Shown in pieces: positions 17,379-26,779 of a stretch of 64,000 nt of DNA. How positions within the stretch are numbered: position 1 is the first letter of the stretch; each line of letters begins with the position of its first letter. This stretch comes from Candidatus Lachnocurva vaginae (lineage in GTDB: Bacteria; Bacillota; Clostridia; Lachnospirales; Lachnospiraceae), in NCBI GenBank assembly GCA_011082265.1, contig CP049781.1, positions 310,001-374,000 of the forward strand, read 5' to 3'. The position numbers and the translations under genes were made by a program. The notes below the pieces were generated by a model. It did no database searches. It had not been told where the DNA came from and was given only the letters and a program-made list of their open reading frames with translations.

Positions 17379-17549
17379 AATTGCAGGATTAACCATGTGC
17401 TCCAGAGATGTCGGATTATTCTTTATAAGCTTTGAAAGCTCGTGTCCTTCGACTTCTTCTTGCTTAAGTTCCTTCTTTAAAAGATTAGTCCCGAAAGAAT
17501 TTGCTGTATTTATATAACTTAAAGTTGTGCTTAATGAACTTATATCCAT
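17352..17549 (-). CDS. YjfB-like putative motility protein
   Basis: This is a 65-residue protein of the YjfB family (Pfam 'putative motility protein'). It has the typical start MDISSLSTTLSYI, a central LLKKELKQEE helix, and the conserved C-terminal NPAIGGNIDIYL. The family tends to occur in flagellated Firmicutes, which fits the flagellin gene at 50.5 kb. A clear ribosome site (AAAGGAGAAC) precedes the ATG. The molecular role is not known. Its 3' end has been duplicated downstream of the stop. Confidence 0.85.
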   Translation of the reverse strand: MDISSLSTTLSYINTANSFGTNLLKKELKQEEVEGHELSKLIKNNPTSLEHMVNPAIGGNIDIYL

Positions 17550-17857
17550 ATTAGTTCTCCTTTGTTATTATTCAATTTGATTATTGCATAAAAGACGAGT
17601 CGTTTCAATAAAAAAGAAAAATTATGTTATAATTAATATGTTGTATAAAATTTATTTTTTAAAGTTATTAAAGTTATTAAATTTTTTAAAGCTGTTTAAA
17701 GCTATTAAAACTGTTAAAGCTATAAAGCTATAAAGCTATAAAGTTATAAAGCTATAAAGTTATAAAGCTATTAAAGCTACTAATAGAAAAAAGAAAAATA
17801 AAAGTTAAGTTTATATTAAAAGTTAAGTTTATATAAATAGGTTATATAGGAGGATAG
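17550..17857. other. Intergenic region with 8-9 nt repeats before trxB
   Basis: AT-rich gap between divergent yjfB-like and trxB-like genes. From about 17660 to 17785 it is built of roughly a dozen imperfect units of the type TAAAGCTAT or TAAAGTTAT. A TATAAT at 17628-17633 is a possible -10 box with only a weak -35 upstream. No open frame of interest. Confidence 0.7.
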
Positions 17858-18781
17858 ATGGAAGAATTCGATCTTATAATCATAGGCAACGGAGCAGCAG
17901 GACTTTCAGCTTCAATTTATGGAAGAAGAGCAGGACTTAAGGTTCTTATTTTGTCAAATAATCCTATGGGCGGTGGACAGATTCTTACAACCTATGAGGT
18001 TGATAATTATATGGGACTTCCCGGACTTTCAGGTACAGAGATTTCAGAAAAATTTACAAACCACGCAAAAAGTCTTGGGAGTGTTTTCAAAATAGAAGCC
18101 GTAAAAGCTATATATGAAAAAGAAAAAAAGCATATCGTAAAAACAAGAAGAAATGAATATGTTACAAAAGCCGTTTTTGTGGCTACCGGAGCATCTCATA
18201 GACCTTTGGGCGTTGAAGGTGAAAAGGACTTTATAGGAATGGGAGTTTCATATTGTGCAACCTGTGACGGAGCTTTTTATAAAGACAAAGTCGTAGCTGT
18301 AGTCGGAGGAGGAAATTCAGCATTAGAAGATGCTATATATTTATCTGATATTGTAAAAAAAGTTTATCTTATTCATAGAAGAGATGAATTTCGTGCAGAT
18401 GATATAATCGTAAAAAAAGTTTTGAATAATGAGAAAATCGAGATATTGTATGACACTTTGCTTAATAAAATTGAAGGTGAACAATTTGTTAAAAATATTG
18501 TAATATTTAATAAAAAAACTGAGGAATATAAGGATCTTGAAGTGGACGGAGTGTTTATTGCTGTAGGGATTTTGCCGAATACAGATAAAATCGAAGGACT
18601 TCCGAAGCTCGATGAAAATGGATATATTTTAGCGGGAGAAGATACAAAGACATCTATTCCGTGGATTTTTGCAGGTGGAGATGTAAGAAAAAAGGAATTA
18701 AGGCAGATAATTACAGCTGCATCAGATGGCGCAAATGCTGTAAATTCAATAAAAAAATATATTTCTTCCGCAAAATTATAA
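17858..18781 (+). CDS. trxB: Thioredoxin reductase-like FAD/NAD(P) oxidoreductase
   Basis: Thioredoxin reductase passes electrons from NAD(P)H, or in some clostridial paralogs ferredoxin, through FAD to a redox-active disulfide and on to thioredoxin. The 307 residues have the FAD-binding IIGNGAAGLSA at 7-17, the active-site CATC at Cys133 and Cys136, the second dinucleotide fold VVGGGNSALEDA, and the C-terminal PWIFAGGDVR. The family length is normal. An AGGAGG ribosome site precedes the start. No trxA is adjacent, so the exact electron donor and target are not shown. Confidence 0.93.
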   Translation: MEEFDLIIIGNGAAGLSASIYGRRAGLKVLILSNNPMGGGQILTTYEVDNYMGLPGLSGTEISEKFTNHAKSLGSVFKIEAVKAIYEKEKKHIVKTRRNEYVTKAVFVATGASHRPLGVEGEKDFIGMGVSYCATCDGAFYKDKVVAVVGGGNSALEDAIYLSDIVKKVYLIHRRDEFRADDIIVKKVLNNEKIEILYDTLLNKIEGEQFVKNIVIFNKKTEEYKDLEVDGVFIAVGILPNTDKIEGLPKLDENGYILAGEDTKTSIPWIFAGGDVRKKELRQIITAASDGANAVNSIKKYISSAKL

Positions 18782-18823
18782 AAAAGCAAGAGAAAAATTA
18801 ATAAAAAAATTTTTTCTTACAAC

Positions 18824-18852
18824 TTGACATAAATTAAATCCATTGTTATAAT
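18824..18852 (+). promoter_or_regulatory. Consensus sigma-A promoter of the NlpC/P60 gene
   Basis: A perfect TTGACA (18824-18829) and a perfect TATAAT (18847-18852) are separated by exactly 17 bases. The leader to the ATG at 18915 is about 55 bases. The match predicts strong constitutive expression. Confidence 0.92.
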
Positions 18853-18914
18853 TTCGGAGAAATATATGTAACAACTTTGTAATATTTCTTTAAAAATATG
18901 GAGGTATATAATAC

Positions 18915-20207
18915 ATGAATTGGACACATAAAGCTAAGAAAGCAGTGACACTTACTCTTGCAGCAGGTATGATGCTTACAACACCTGCGATGTCGCTTAG
19001 TGCAGCACCTAGAGCAGGCGTTTCGGGAATGCTTTCAGCTTCCGAAAGACAAGGAGATAAACCTTTTACAGTAGAAAGAGCATCTACAACAAGATCAGGT
19101 GTAAGTCTTCTTATCTCAGGAAATGTTAAGAATTCAACAGCATCACTTGCAAATAAGAAAATTGATGTAAGTGCTTCCTCAGAAGTTACAGATGCACTTG
19201 GAACTTCAGATATTAAAAAAATCGGAATAGCAAAAGTAAATTTATACACTTATATAAGAACACAGCCCAGTACGGAAAGTGATTATGCGGGAAAGCTTTA
19301 TCCTAACGGAGCGGCAGTTGTTACCGGTGAAAGTGGAGAATGGTATCAGGTTAAATCAGGAGATGTGACAGGATATATATTAAAAGAACATCTTTCAGTA
19401 GGAAATAAAGATGAAATTAAAGCAGTTGCTAAAAAAGTTGCAACAGTAGTTCCGGAATCTATAAATGTAAGACGAGAAGCAAATGATAATTCTGAGGTTA
19501 TTTGTCTTGGCGTTAAAGGAACAGATCTTTCTATTTTAGATGATTCTAAAAAAGATTCAGGATGGATAAAAGTTTCAATTAATGATTTTCAGGGATATGT
19601 AAAAACAAGCGAAGTTAATACAGTTACGAAGTTTTCTCTTGCTGAATCGAAATCAAGTGAGATGGCAAGACTTGCAGAAGAAGCTGCTCAGCAGAAAGCT
19701 GCAAGAGAAGCACAGCTTCAGCAGCAGATGGCTGAAAGACAGAAAGCTCTTAGACGTATGGCTAAGAATGCCGGAGGAAAAAGAGGAAATAGAGTAGCAA
19801 GCAGAGGAAGAGGACGAAGCGGCTATGTAGCACAGGAAAGAACATATGAAGCTCCGGGAAGTGCTTCAGGAAATTCTGTATTAGCATTTGCTTCACAATT
19901 TGTTGGAAATCCATATGTTTATGGAGGAACATCTCTTACAAATGGAACTGATTGTTCCGGATTTGTAATGGGAGTTTATAAGAATTTCGGTGTTGGGCTT
20001 CCTCATTCATCAGCAGCTATGAGAAATGTTGGATATGGAGTATCTCAATCTCAAATGAAGGCAGGCGATATTGTTTGCTATAGCGGACATGTTGGAATTT
20101 ATGACGGAAATGGAAGAATTGTAAATGCCGCTACAGGAAAGCTTGGAATTACATACTTAAATGCACATTATAGCAAGATACTTGCAGTAAGAAGAGTATT
20201 TGATTAA
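18915..20207 (+). CDS. Secreted SH3b-NlpC/P60 peptidoglycan hydrolase
   Basis: Likely a secreted gamma-D-glutamyl endopeptidase that cuts peptidoglycan stem peptides. The 430 residues have a signal peptide (basic start, hydrophobic 11-28, probable cleavage after SLSAA), two SH3b wall-binding domains (~100-160 and ~172-240), a Gln/Ala/Arg-rich linker, and a C-terminal NlpC/P60 domain. The catalytic Cys347 lies in TDCSGFV and His392 in GHVGIY. The third polar position is Asn404 in IVNAATG, where many members have His. A strong promoter precedes it and a good terminator follows. Confidence 0.95.
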   Translation: MNWTHKAKKAVTLTLAAGMMLTTPAMSLSAAPRAGVSGMLSASERQGDKPFTVERASTTRSGVSLLISGNVKNSTASLANKKIDVSASSEVTDALGTSDIKKIGIAKVNLYTYIRTQPSTESDYAGKLYPNGAAVVTGESGEWYQVKSGDVTGYILKEHLSVGNKDEIKAVAKKVATVVPESINVRREANDNSEVICLGVKGTDLSILDDSKKDSGWIKVSINDFQGYVKTSEVNTVTKFSLAESKSSEMARLAEEAAQQKAAREAQLQQQMAERQKALRRMAKNAGGKRGNRVASRGRGRSGYVAQERTYEAPGSASGNSVLAFASQFVGNPYVYGGTSLTNGTDCSGFVMGVYKNFGVGLPHSSAAMRNVGYGVSQSQMKAGDIVCYSGHVGIYDGNGRIVNAATGKLGITYLNAHYSKILAVRRVFD

Positions 20208-20236
20208 TAAAGCTTATAAAAAAATATAGTTTATGA

Positions 20237-20275
20237 AAAGAGGAAGAGTTATTTAGATTCTTTCCTCTTTTTTAT
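20237..20275 (+). terminator. Terminator of the NlpC/P60 gene
   Basis: The stem AAAAGAGGAA/TTCCTCTTTT, with a 16-nt loop, runs into a T-tract 30 bases past the stop. Confidence 0.87.
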
Positions 20276-20873
20276 TTTAATAAAAATAAGGGATTATATT
20301 AGCTTTAGACCGGAATATATTATGTATAAGGCAAGCTGATTATATATTTTTGTTAAACTTGCACAAACTTATTTAAAAAAATAAGATTGGAAAAAATAAC
20401 TAATAAAAATAGTGCAAGGTTATCCACAAAAAATAGATTTTAAATAGCGTAAAATGTACTTGTACACGAAGTTATTAACATTATCCACAATTTCGTCATA
20501 TTTTTTTGGGCTAAAAACGAACGAGCGTTTTGTTAGAAACATATAAAAATGATACTAAAACTAAAAATGTTATTGACTTTAAAATTTTGATTTATCTTAA
20601 AAAATATTGGAATTCATAACTGATAATTTGTAAAATTAACAGAAATGTAACTACAAAATGGTGATAAGAAAAACAAAAAAATTAAACATGACAAAATAAC
20701 TTATAAATAACTTATAAAAAAACTTAAAAAAAAGCAAAAAATGAGTATTTTATACAAAAAACAGCTTTTAATTTTGTTTAATTTATATTAAAATTGACTA
20801 AAAGCTATCTTAAATTATCAATATAGGATGAAGAGTGCTAAATTATATCTGCACTATAAGGAGAGGGATTTAT
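20276..20873. other. AT-rich intergenic region with two perfect DnaA boxes
   Basis: About 600 bases without a gene. It carries TTATCCACA at 20420-20428 and again at 20481-20489, same orientation, with a near-match TTATTAACA at 20472-20480. The remainder is a run of A/T-rich sequence with short repeats such as AACTTATAAA. No replication genes flank it. A TTGACT at about 20795 may be part of the promoter of the next gene. Confidence 0.7.
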
Positions 20874-21962
20874 ATGGTTTCAAACCAAATACTGAAGAGG
20901 ACTATAGAAAAGACAAAGGAGATTGATGAGGTTCCTGTTGCTATATTTGATGCATATGGAATACCTTTAGCTTCTTCTGTAGAAAAACCGGAAAGGTATA
21001 TGGACAGAGTAAGGGAATTTGCGACTTTGCCTGAAAAAAGCATGGATTCTGAAGGATTAGAGTTATTTAAAGCTTATGAAGAAGAACATTTGGAATATAT
21101 AGTTTTAGTTGAAGGAATGGGAAAAGTAGCGTCTATTGTAGGAAAAATGACTTCACTTAAGCTTGAAGAGCTTCTTGTAGCATATAGCGAAAGATATGAT
21201 ACAGAGAGCTTTTTTAAGAATTTGCTTCTTGATAACCTCCTTTTGATTGATATTTATAATAAATCAAAAAAACTCCATATTGATTATGACAAAAAAAGAA
21301 TTTGTATCATTGTTGAAACCGGAGAAAGTAAGGATGGAGGAGACATTGCAAGAATTTATAATATAATTGGAAAGAGGCAGGTAGATTTTGTTACTGCAGT
21401 TGATGAAAATAGTGTAATTATTATAAGGCAGCTTGAGGATAGCGATACAGAAGATACTGTTGTAGAACTTGCAAATAAGATAATTCTTGATATGAAAGAG
21501 CTGGAAGGAAGAGATGTAAGAGTTTCTTATGGAACTTCTGTTAATTCATTAAAAGATGTATCAAAGTCTTATAAAGAAGCTAACCTTGCACTGGATGTTG
21601 GTAAGATATTCTTTAAGGATCATAAAGTTATAGCATATTCTTTACTAGGGATAGGGCGGCTTATATATCAGCTCCCAATTCCTTTATGCACGATGTTTAT
21701 TGACGAAATTTTCAAAGGAAAATCTCCTAAAGATTTTGATGAGGAAACGATTACGACAATAAATAAATTTTTTGAAAATAGCCTTAATGTTTCTGAAACA
21801 TCAAGACAGCTTTACATTCATAGAAATACGCTCGTATATAGGATTGACAAGCTTCAGAAGATGACAGGACTTGATATACGAGTTTTTGAAGATGCTATTA
21901 CATTTAAGATTGCACTTATGGTTGTAGAATATATGACATATATGGATGACAATAAGTTTTAA
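20874..21962 (+). CDS. PucR/CdaR-family transcriptional regulator
   Basis: The 362 residues have an N-terminal sensory region, a GGDEF-like CdaR middle domain (~160-260), and the C-terminal PucR-type helix-turn-helix (FFENSLNVSETSRQLYIHRN, then TLVYRIDKL). The start at 20874 is set by GGAGAGGG eight bases upstream; an earlier in-frame ATG at 20835 lacks a ribosome site. Family members such as CdaR sense small carboxylic acids, but the ligand here is unknown. ftsE starts 55 bases downstream. Confidence 0.88.
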   Translation: MVSNQILKRTIEKTKEIDEVPVAIFDAYGIPLASSVEKPERYMDRVREFATLPEKSMDSEGLELFKAYEEEHLEYIVLVEGMGKVASIVGKMTSLKLEELLVAYSERYDTESFFKNLLLDNLLLIDIYNKSKKLHIDYDKKRICIIVETGESKDGGDIARIYNIIGKRQVDFVTAVDENSVIIIRQLEDSDTEDTVVELANKIILDMKELEGRDVRVSYGTSVNSLKDVSKSYKEANLALDVGKIFFKDHKVIAYSLLGIGRLIYQLPIPLCTMFIDEIFKGKSPKDFDEETITTINKFFENSLNVSETSRQLYIHRNTLVYRIDKLQKMTGLDIRVFEDAITFKIALMVVEYMTYMDDNKF

Positions 21963-22016
21963 AAATGCTTAAGTAGCGTAATTAAAGAGGAAAAAAATAT
22001 AAGCTTGGAGTAAAAG

Positions 22017-22691
22017 ATGATAAGATTGGAAAATGTGTGTAAGACCTATCAAACAGGAGTTCCTGCACTTAAAGACATTAATATTGATATTGCACCCGGT
22101 GAATTTGTTTTTATAACGGGACCTTCAGGAAGCGGGAAGTCTACAATAATTAAGCTTTTATTGCATGAACTTATAGTGACAGAAGGAAAAATTTTTGTAA
22201 ATGATAAAGATGTATCTAAACTTTCACATAAAAATATTCCATATTACAGAAGAAATATTGGAGTTGTGTTTCAGGATTTTAGACTTCTTCAAGATAGAAA
22301 TGTTTTTGAAAATGTCGCATTTGCGATGAAAGTATTAGAAGATTCAAATAAAAAAATTAAAAGAATTGTTCCAAAGATGCTTGCTATGGTTGGGCTTGCA
22401 CCAAAATATAGAGCACTTCCGAAACAGCTTTCAGGAGGAGAACAGCAGCGTGTAGCTATAGCGAGAGCACTTGTAAATAATCCCAAGATTTTACTTGCAG
22501 ACGAACCTACAGGAAATCTTGACGATAAAAATGGTTGGGAAATTATGCATCTTCTCGAAGCCATAAATGAACGTGGAACGACAGTTGTTGTAGTTACGCA
22601 TAATATGGAATTTGTAGAGAAAATGAATAAAAGAGTTATAACTCTAAAAAAAGGTACAGTAGTTGACGATAGAAAACCGTCTTGGGAGTAA
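22017..22691 (+). CDS. ftsE: Cell division ATP-binding protein FtsE
   Basis: FtsE is the ATPase of the FtsEX complex, which controls peptidoglycan hydrolases at the division site or along the side wall rather than transporting a solute. The 224 residues show Walker A GPSGSGKST at 35-43, the Q-loop VFQDFRLL, the ABC signature LSGGEQQRVAIARA and Walker B LLADEPTGNLD. ftsX follows after nine bases, and a carboxy-terminal protease after that, the common Firmicute order. Confidence 0.97.
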   Translation: MIRLENVCKTYQTGVPALKDINIDIAPGEFVFITGPSGSGKSTIIKLLLHELIVTEGKIFVNDKDVSKLSHKNIPYYRRNIGVVFQDFRLLQDRNVFENVAFAMKVLEDSNKKIKRIVPKMLAMVGLAPKYRALPKQLSGGEQQRVAIARALVNNPKILLADEPTGNLDDKNGWEIMHLLEAINERGTTVVVVTHNMEFVEKMNKRVITLKKGTVVDDRKPSWE

Positions 22692-22700
22692 ATTTTAATT

Positions 22701-23612
22701 ATGATGAAAATAAGTTCTTTTTTCTATTCATTAAAACAAGGTTTCAAAAGTATATGGAGAAATAAAATGTTCTCAATGGCATCGATTGCAACGATGTCAG
22801 CGTGCATATTTCTTTTGGGAATCTTTTATTCACTTGGAGTTAATTTTTCGGGAATAGTTGAAGAAGCTGAGCAAAATATAGCAATAACAGTATTCTTTAA
22901 AAAAGGAATTCCGGATAAGCAAATAAAAGATATAGGAATAAAAATAAAAGATAGAAAAGAAGTATCAAAAATCAAATTTATTTCAGCGGATGAAGCATGG
23001 GAAACAGCTAAAAAAGAATTTTTCAAAGGAAATGAAGAAGTTGCAAAATCTTTTGCGGACGATAATCCTATGGCAAATTCCGCTAATTATCAGGTATTTA
23101 TGAAAGATGTTTCTGCTCAGGATAAGCTTGTAAAGTATGTAGAAAAAATTGACGGCGTAAGGGAAGTACATAAGTCTGAAATTGCAGCACATACGCTTAC
23201 AGATTTTAGCCGTCTTATGTCTATTATTTTCTCAGCGGTTATACTTGTACTTATAGGAGTTGCAATATTTTTAATAAGCAATACTATTACTGTCGGGATT
23301 TCAGTTAGAAAAGAAGAGATAGCAATTATGAAGCTTATCGGTGCTAAAGACAGTCTTGTAAGGATGCCATTCATTATTGAGGGAGTTGTGATAGGAATTT
23401 TAGGGTCTATAATTCCTCTTGCTGCACTTTGGTATCTTTATAGAAGCATAATTATGTATATATCTCATAAATTTGAATTTCTATCAAATATTGTAAAGTT
23501 CGTTCCGGAGCATTCGGTGTTTAAAACGCTTATTCCTATTTCACTTATACTTGGAGTAGGAATCGGATATTTGGGCAGTAGATTTACTTTAAGAAAACAT
23601 CTTCATGTATAA
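22701..23612 (+). CDS. ftsX: Cell division protein FtsX
   Basis: FtsX is the membrane partner of FtsE. The 303 residues have a membrane segment near 24-47, a large extracellular loop (~50-165) that in other Firmicutes contacts wall hydrolases, and three C-terminal membrane segments (~172-195, 222-245, 273-292). The motif GISVRKEEIAIMKLIGA is typical. The NlpC/P60 enzyme at 18.9 kb is a possible target by analogy with CwlO or PcsB; that is inference. Confidence 0.96.
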   Translation: MMKISSFFYSLKQGFKSIWRNKMFSMASIATMSACIFLLGIFYSLGVNFSGIVEEAEQNIAITVFFKKGIPDKQIKDIGIKIKDRKEVSKIKFISADEAWETAKKEFFKGNEEVAKSFADDNPMANSANYQVFMKDVSAQDKLVKYVEKIDGVREVHKSEIAAHTLTDFSRLMSIIFSAVILVLIGVAIFLISNTITVGISVRKEEIAIMKLIGAKDSLVRMPFIIEGVVIGILGSIIPLAALWYLYRSIIMYISHKFEFLSNIVKFVPEHSVFKTLIPISLILGVGIGYLGSRFTLRKHLHV

Positions 23613-23629
23613 AGGAGAAAAGTTTTAAT

Positions 23630-24907
23630 ATGAAAGATATGGAAGACAAGGATAAATCATTATCCGAAAGCGATGAATCCGAAGAAATAAATATAGATAG
23701 GGATGAAGAATTAAAAAAAGAAGAAAAGAAAAATGGCAGAAGGAAATTCTTTTTAGGCTTTTATGTTGGACTCATAACAAGTGTGATAGGTTTCAATATA
23801 ATGGCTTTAATCAATAATGGAGCCGGAATTCATACATTTTTAACTAGAGAAGAAATTGAAAAATTAAATGCTATTGATAGACTTTTGGATGATGATTTTT
23901 ATGCAAAGATTCCGCATAAAAAGAAGGTTGACGCTATTTATAAGGGCCTTTTAAACAGTGCAAATGATAAATATACGGAATATTATAATGAAAAAGAATA
24001 TAAGGATTTAAAGATAAGCCTTGAAGGAGATTACTCGGGAATAGGAGCGGTACTTAGAATTCGCCCTGATGATGGTAATAAGTATGAAATAATTGAAGTA
24101 TATAAAGGATCCGGAGCGGAAGAAGCCGGACTTAAACCGGGAGATAGACTTATTTCTGTAGATAATAAAAAGACAAAAAGTGCAGAGTATATGGATGATT
24201 TCGTTTCAAAGAATATACGAGGTAAAGCAGGAAAAATAAGAGTTATTTCGTATATGAGAAATGGAAAGGTTAATACTGTAAAAGTTAAGCTTAAAAATAT
24301 TGTGATTCCATCAGTTGACTCTAAAATGCTTAAAGGCAAGATTGGATATATAAGAATATCGCAATTTTCTTCGGGGACACAGAAAGAATTTGAAAAAGCG
24401 TTATCTACATTAAAAGAGCAGGGCATGAAAAAAGTGATTTATGACCTTAGAAATAATGGCGGCGGAATGGTTGACTCAGTTGTAAGTATACTTGATGATA
24501 TACTTCCTAAGGGAAAAGTTGTTTCGATAAAGGATAGGAATGGAAAAGAAGAAAATTATTATTCTGATGATAAAAAGCAACTTGATATTCCGGCTGTCGT
24601 GCTTGTAAATGAAAATACAGCAAGTGCTTCAGAAATATTTACAGGAGCAATGAGAGACTTTAAGAAAGCAACTATCGTAGGGACTAAAACTTTCGGAAAG
24701 GGAATTGTTCAGATAACTTATCCATTATCAGACGGAAGTGCAGTTAAGGTTACAAATGCTAAGTATTTTACTCCGAAAGGAGAATGTATTCATAAGAAAG
24801 GCATAAAGCCTGATGTAGTGATTGAATTTAAGCCTAATGGACAAGGAAATGACATTTTGAAGGATAATCAAGTAAAAAAAGCGATTGAAGTACTAAATAA
24901 TAAATAA
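23630..24907 (+). CDS. S41 family carboxy-terminal processing protease
   Basis: A membrane-anchored serine protease of the CtpA/CtpB type. The 425 residues have an acidic cytoplasmic start, one membrane segment near 42-60, a PDZ domain (~145-215, GAEEAGLKPGDRLISVDN), and the S41 core with the catalytic Ser in NENTASASEIFTGAM and Lys in TKTFGKGIVQ. It follows ftsEX after 17 bases and probably belongs to that operon. The substrate is not evident. Confidence 0.95.
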   Translation: MKDMEDKDKSLSESDESEEINIDRDEELKKEEKKNGRRKFFLGFYVGLITSVIGFNIMALINNGAGIHTFLTREEIEKLNAIDRLLDDDFYAKIPHKKKVDAIYKGLLNSANDKYTEYYNEKEYKDLKISLEGDYSGIGAVLRIRPDDGNKYEIIEVYKGSGAEEAGLKPGDRLISVDNKKTKSAEYMDDFVSKNIRGKAGKIRVISYMRNGKVNTVKVKLKNIVIPSVDSKMLKGKIGYIRISQFSSGTQKEFEKALSTLKEQGMKKVIYDLRNNGGGMVDSVVSILDDILPKGKVVSIKDRNGKEENYYSDDKKQLDIPAVVLVNENTASASEIFTGAMRDFKKATIVGTKTFGKGIVQITYPLSDGSAVKVTNAKYFTPKGECIHKKGIKPDVVIEFKPNGQGNDILKDNQVKKAIEVLNNK

Positions 24908-24964
24908 AAATACTTAAATTATGTAAAAAGGCAGTAGAACGATTTAGTAAAAGAAGAGGTTTTT

Positions 24965-26104
24965 GTGGTAGAATTAGACGAAATTAAACAGAATATAGGA
25001 ACATATTTAGAGCCTTTAAAAGAAGCAGGAGCTCATCTTGATTTGGAAAGTAAGCATAATAGAATAGAAGAACTTGAAAAAGAGATGGAAGGAGCAAATT
25101 TTTGGGATGATCCTAAGGTTTCTACAGAGAAAACGAAAGAGCTTAAAAGCTTAAAAGACGATGTAAATGTTTATGAATCTTTGCTTTCAATGTATGATGA
25201 AATTTTGGATTTTATTGATATGGCAATTTCTGAAAACGACTATGATATGATTCCGGAAATTCAAAATGAGTACAAGGAATTTATTGAAAAATACGAAGCT
25301 CTAAAAATGAAGACTCTTCTTTCCGGAGAATATGATTTTGAAAGTGCAATTCTTACGCTTCATGCAGGAGCCGGAGGAACGGAGGCTTGTGACTGGACGT
25401 CCATGCTTTATAGAATGTATACAAGATGGGCTGATAAAAAAGGCTTTAGGGTAGAAGTTTTGGATCAGCTTGACGGAGATGAAGCCGGAATAAAGTCGAT
25501 AACATTTCAGGTTGAAGGTGAGAATGCGTATGGTTATTTAAAATCAGAAAAAGGAGTTCATAGACTTGTAAGGATTTCTCCATTTAACGCAAATGGAAAA
25601 CGTCAGACATCTTTTTCATCCTGCGAGGTTATGCCGGATATCGAAAAAGATTTGGATATAGAGATTAAGCCGGAGGATATAAGAATTGATACATTTAGAA
25701 GTAGCGGTGCCGGTGGACAGCATATAAATAAAACATCTTCCGCTATCCGTATCACGCATTTTCCTACGGGAATCGTGGTTTCATGTCAGAATGAAAGATC
25801 TCAGCTTCAAAATAAGGAAAAAGCGTTTCAGATGCTTAAAGCTAAGCTTTATCTTTTAAAGGAAGAAGAAAATAAGAAAAAAGAAGATGAAATCAGAGGA
25901 GAAGTAACGGAAAATGGATTCGGAAGTCAGATAAGATCTTACGTTCTTCAGCCTTATACGATGGTAAAGGATTTAAGAACGGGTGAAGAATCCGGAAATG
26001 CAAAAAATGTTTTAGACGGTGATTTAGATCAATTTATTATGAGCTATCTTCGTTGGGTTTCGCTTGGAAAGCCAAAGTGGAAAGGAAATGACATAGGCTT
26101 ATAA
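24965..26104 (+). CDS. prfB: Peptide chain release factor 2, without the programmed frameshift
   Basis: RF2 recognises UAA and UGA and triggers peptide release. The 379 residues start at a GTG behind AGAGG and carry the SPF anticodon-like motif (RISPFNANGKRQTSF) and GGQ at 250-252. In many bacteria prfB has an in-frame UGA at codon 26 after CUU, read by +1 shifting. Here codon 25 CTT is followed directly by GAT for Asp26, so the protein is read straight through. Confidence 0.96.
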   Translation: MVELDEIKQNIGTYLEPLKEAGAHLDLESKHNRIEELEKEMEGANFWDDPKVSTEKTKELKSLKDDVNVYESLLSMYDEILDFIDMAISENDYDMIPEIQNEYKEFIEKYEALKMKTLLSGEYDFESAILTLHAGAGGTEACDWTSMLYRMYTRWADKKGFRVEVLDQLDGDEAGIKSITFQVEGENAYGYLKSEKGVHRLVRISPFNANGKRQTSFSSCEVMPDIEKDLDIEIKPEDIRIDTFRSSGAGGQHINKTSSAIRITHFPTGIVVSCQNERSQLQNKEKAFQMLKAKLYLLKEEENKKKEDEIRGEVTENGFGSQIRSYVLQPYTMVKDLRTGEESGNAKNVLDGDLDQFIMSYLRWVSLGKPKWKGNDIGL

Positions 26105-26197
26105 TAGTACAAAATAAGAGAAGACACAGATATTGCAGATTTCTTTAAAAATAATAGAATATAGCGATCTATACTAATTTTCCTTAAAGGAGTTTTT

Positions 26198-26767
26198 ATG
26201 ACAAAAGAAGAAGTAAATGTAGATGTTAAGGTTGACTACAAGGATATTTTTTCATTTTTAATATATCAAAATTATCATTCAAAAAATGGGATTATAGCAA
26301 TAGTTCTCGGAATTTTTGCTCTTTTTTCTGCTATCTATACTTTTGGAAATGTAAAGCAAAGTTATACAATGCTTTTTTCTATTGTAGCTTTTGTTATGCT
26401 TATATATGAACCGTATGCTCTATATATAAAAGCAAAAAATCACATGAAGAAAAATGCAATTAATAATAAGGTTTGGCATTATTCTATTCAGAAAAAAGGG
26501 CTTTTAATCGCTATTGATGAAAAAGATTTGAAAGAAATTGAAGAAAAAGAAATGAAAGAAGAAGATAAAAATTCACACAATTCGGCGAACAGTGTTTTTT
26601 TAGATTGGAAGATGGTATTTAAAATAGTAAAGACGAAGAAAGCACTGTATATTTATACAAGTAGAATCAATGCACATATAATTCCAATGAAATATCTTGA
26701 ATCGGAATGGGAAAGTGTTTCAAAGATTTTATATAGAAATGTGGAGCAATTTCGACTTAAATTGTAA
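26198..26767 (+). CDS. YcxB-like membrane protein
   Basis: The 189 residues have two membrane segments (~31-50 and 56-75) and a soluble C-terminal domain with an acidic stretch (~107-125). Its end resembles the YcxB-like fold (FLDWKMVFKIVKTKKALYIY, then HIIPMKYLES). The function of this family is unknown. A good AAAGGAG ribosome site precedes the ATG. It stands between prfB and tsaE, 12 bases before the latter, so it may be co-transcribed with the t6A genes. Confidence 0.75.
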   Translation: MTKEEVNVDVKVDYKDIFSFLIYQNYHSKNGIIAIVLGIFALFSAIYTFGNVKQSYTMLFSIVAFVMLIYEPYALYIKAKNHMKKNAINNKVWHYSIQKKGLLIAIDEKDLKEIEEKEMKEEDKNSHNSANSVFLDWKMVFKIVKTKKALYIYTSRINAHIIPMKYLESEWESVSKILYRNVEQFRLKL

Positions 26768-26779
26768 AGGATAGATGAA

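Noticed and set aside
20276..20873. A chromosomal replication origin
   Set aside because: Only two perfect DnaA boxes, no dnaA, dnaN, gyrB or rpmH nearby, and gene direction does not switch across the site.
24965..25060. A programmed frameshift in prfB
   Set aside because: The frame is continuous through codons 24-27 and the CTT TGA slip sequence is absent.
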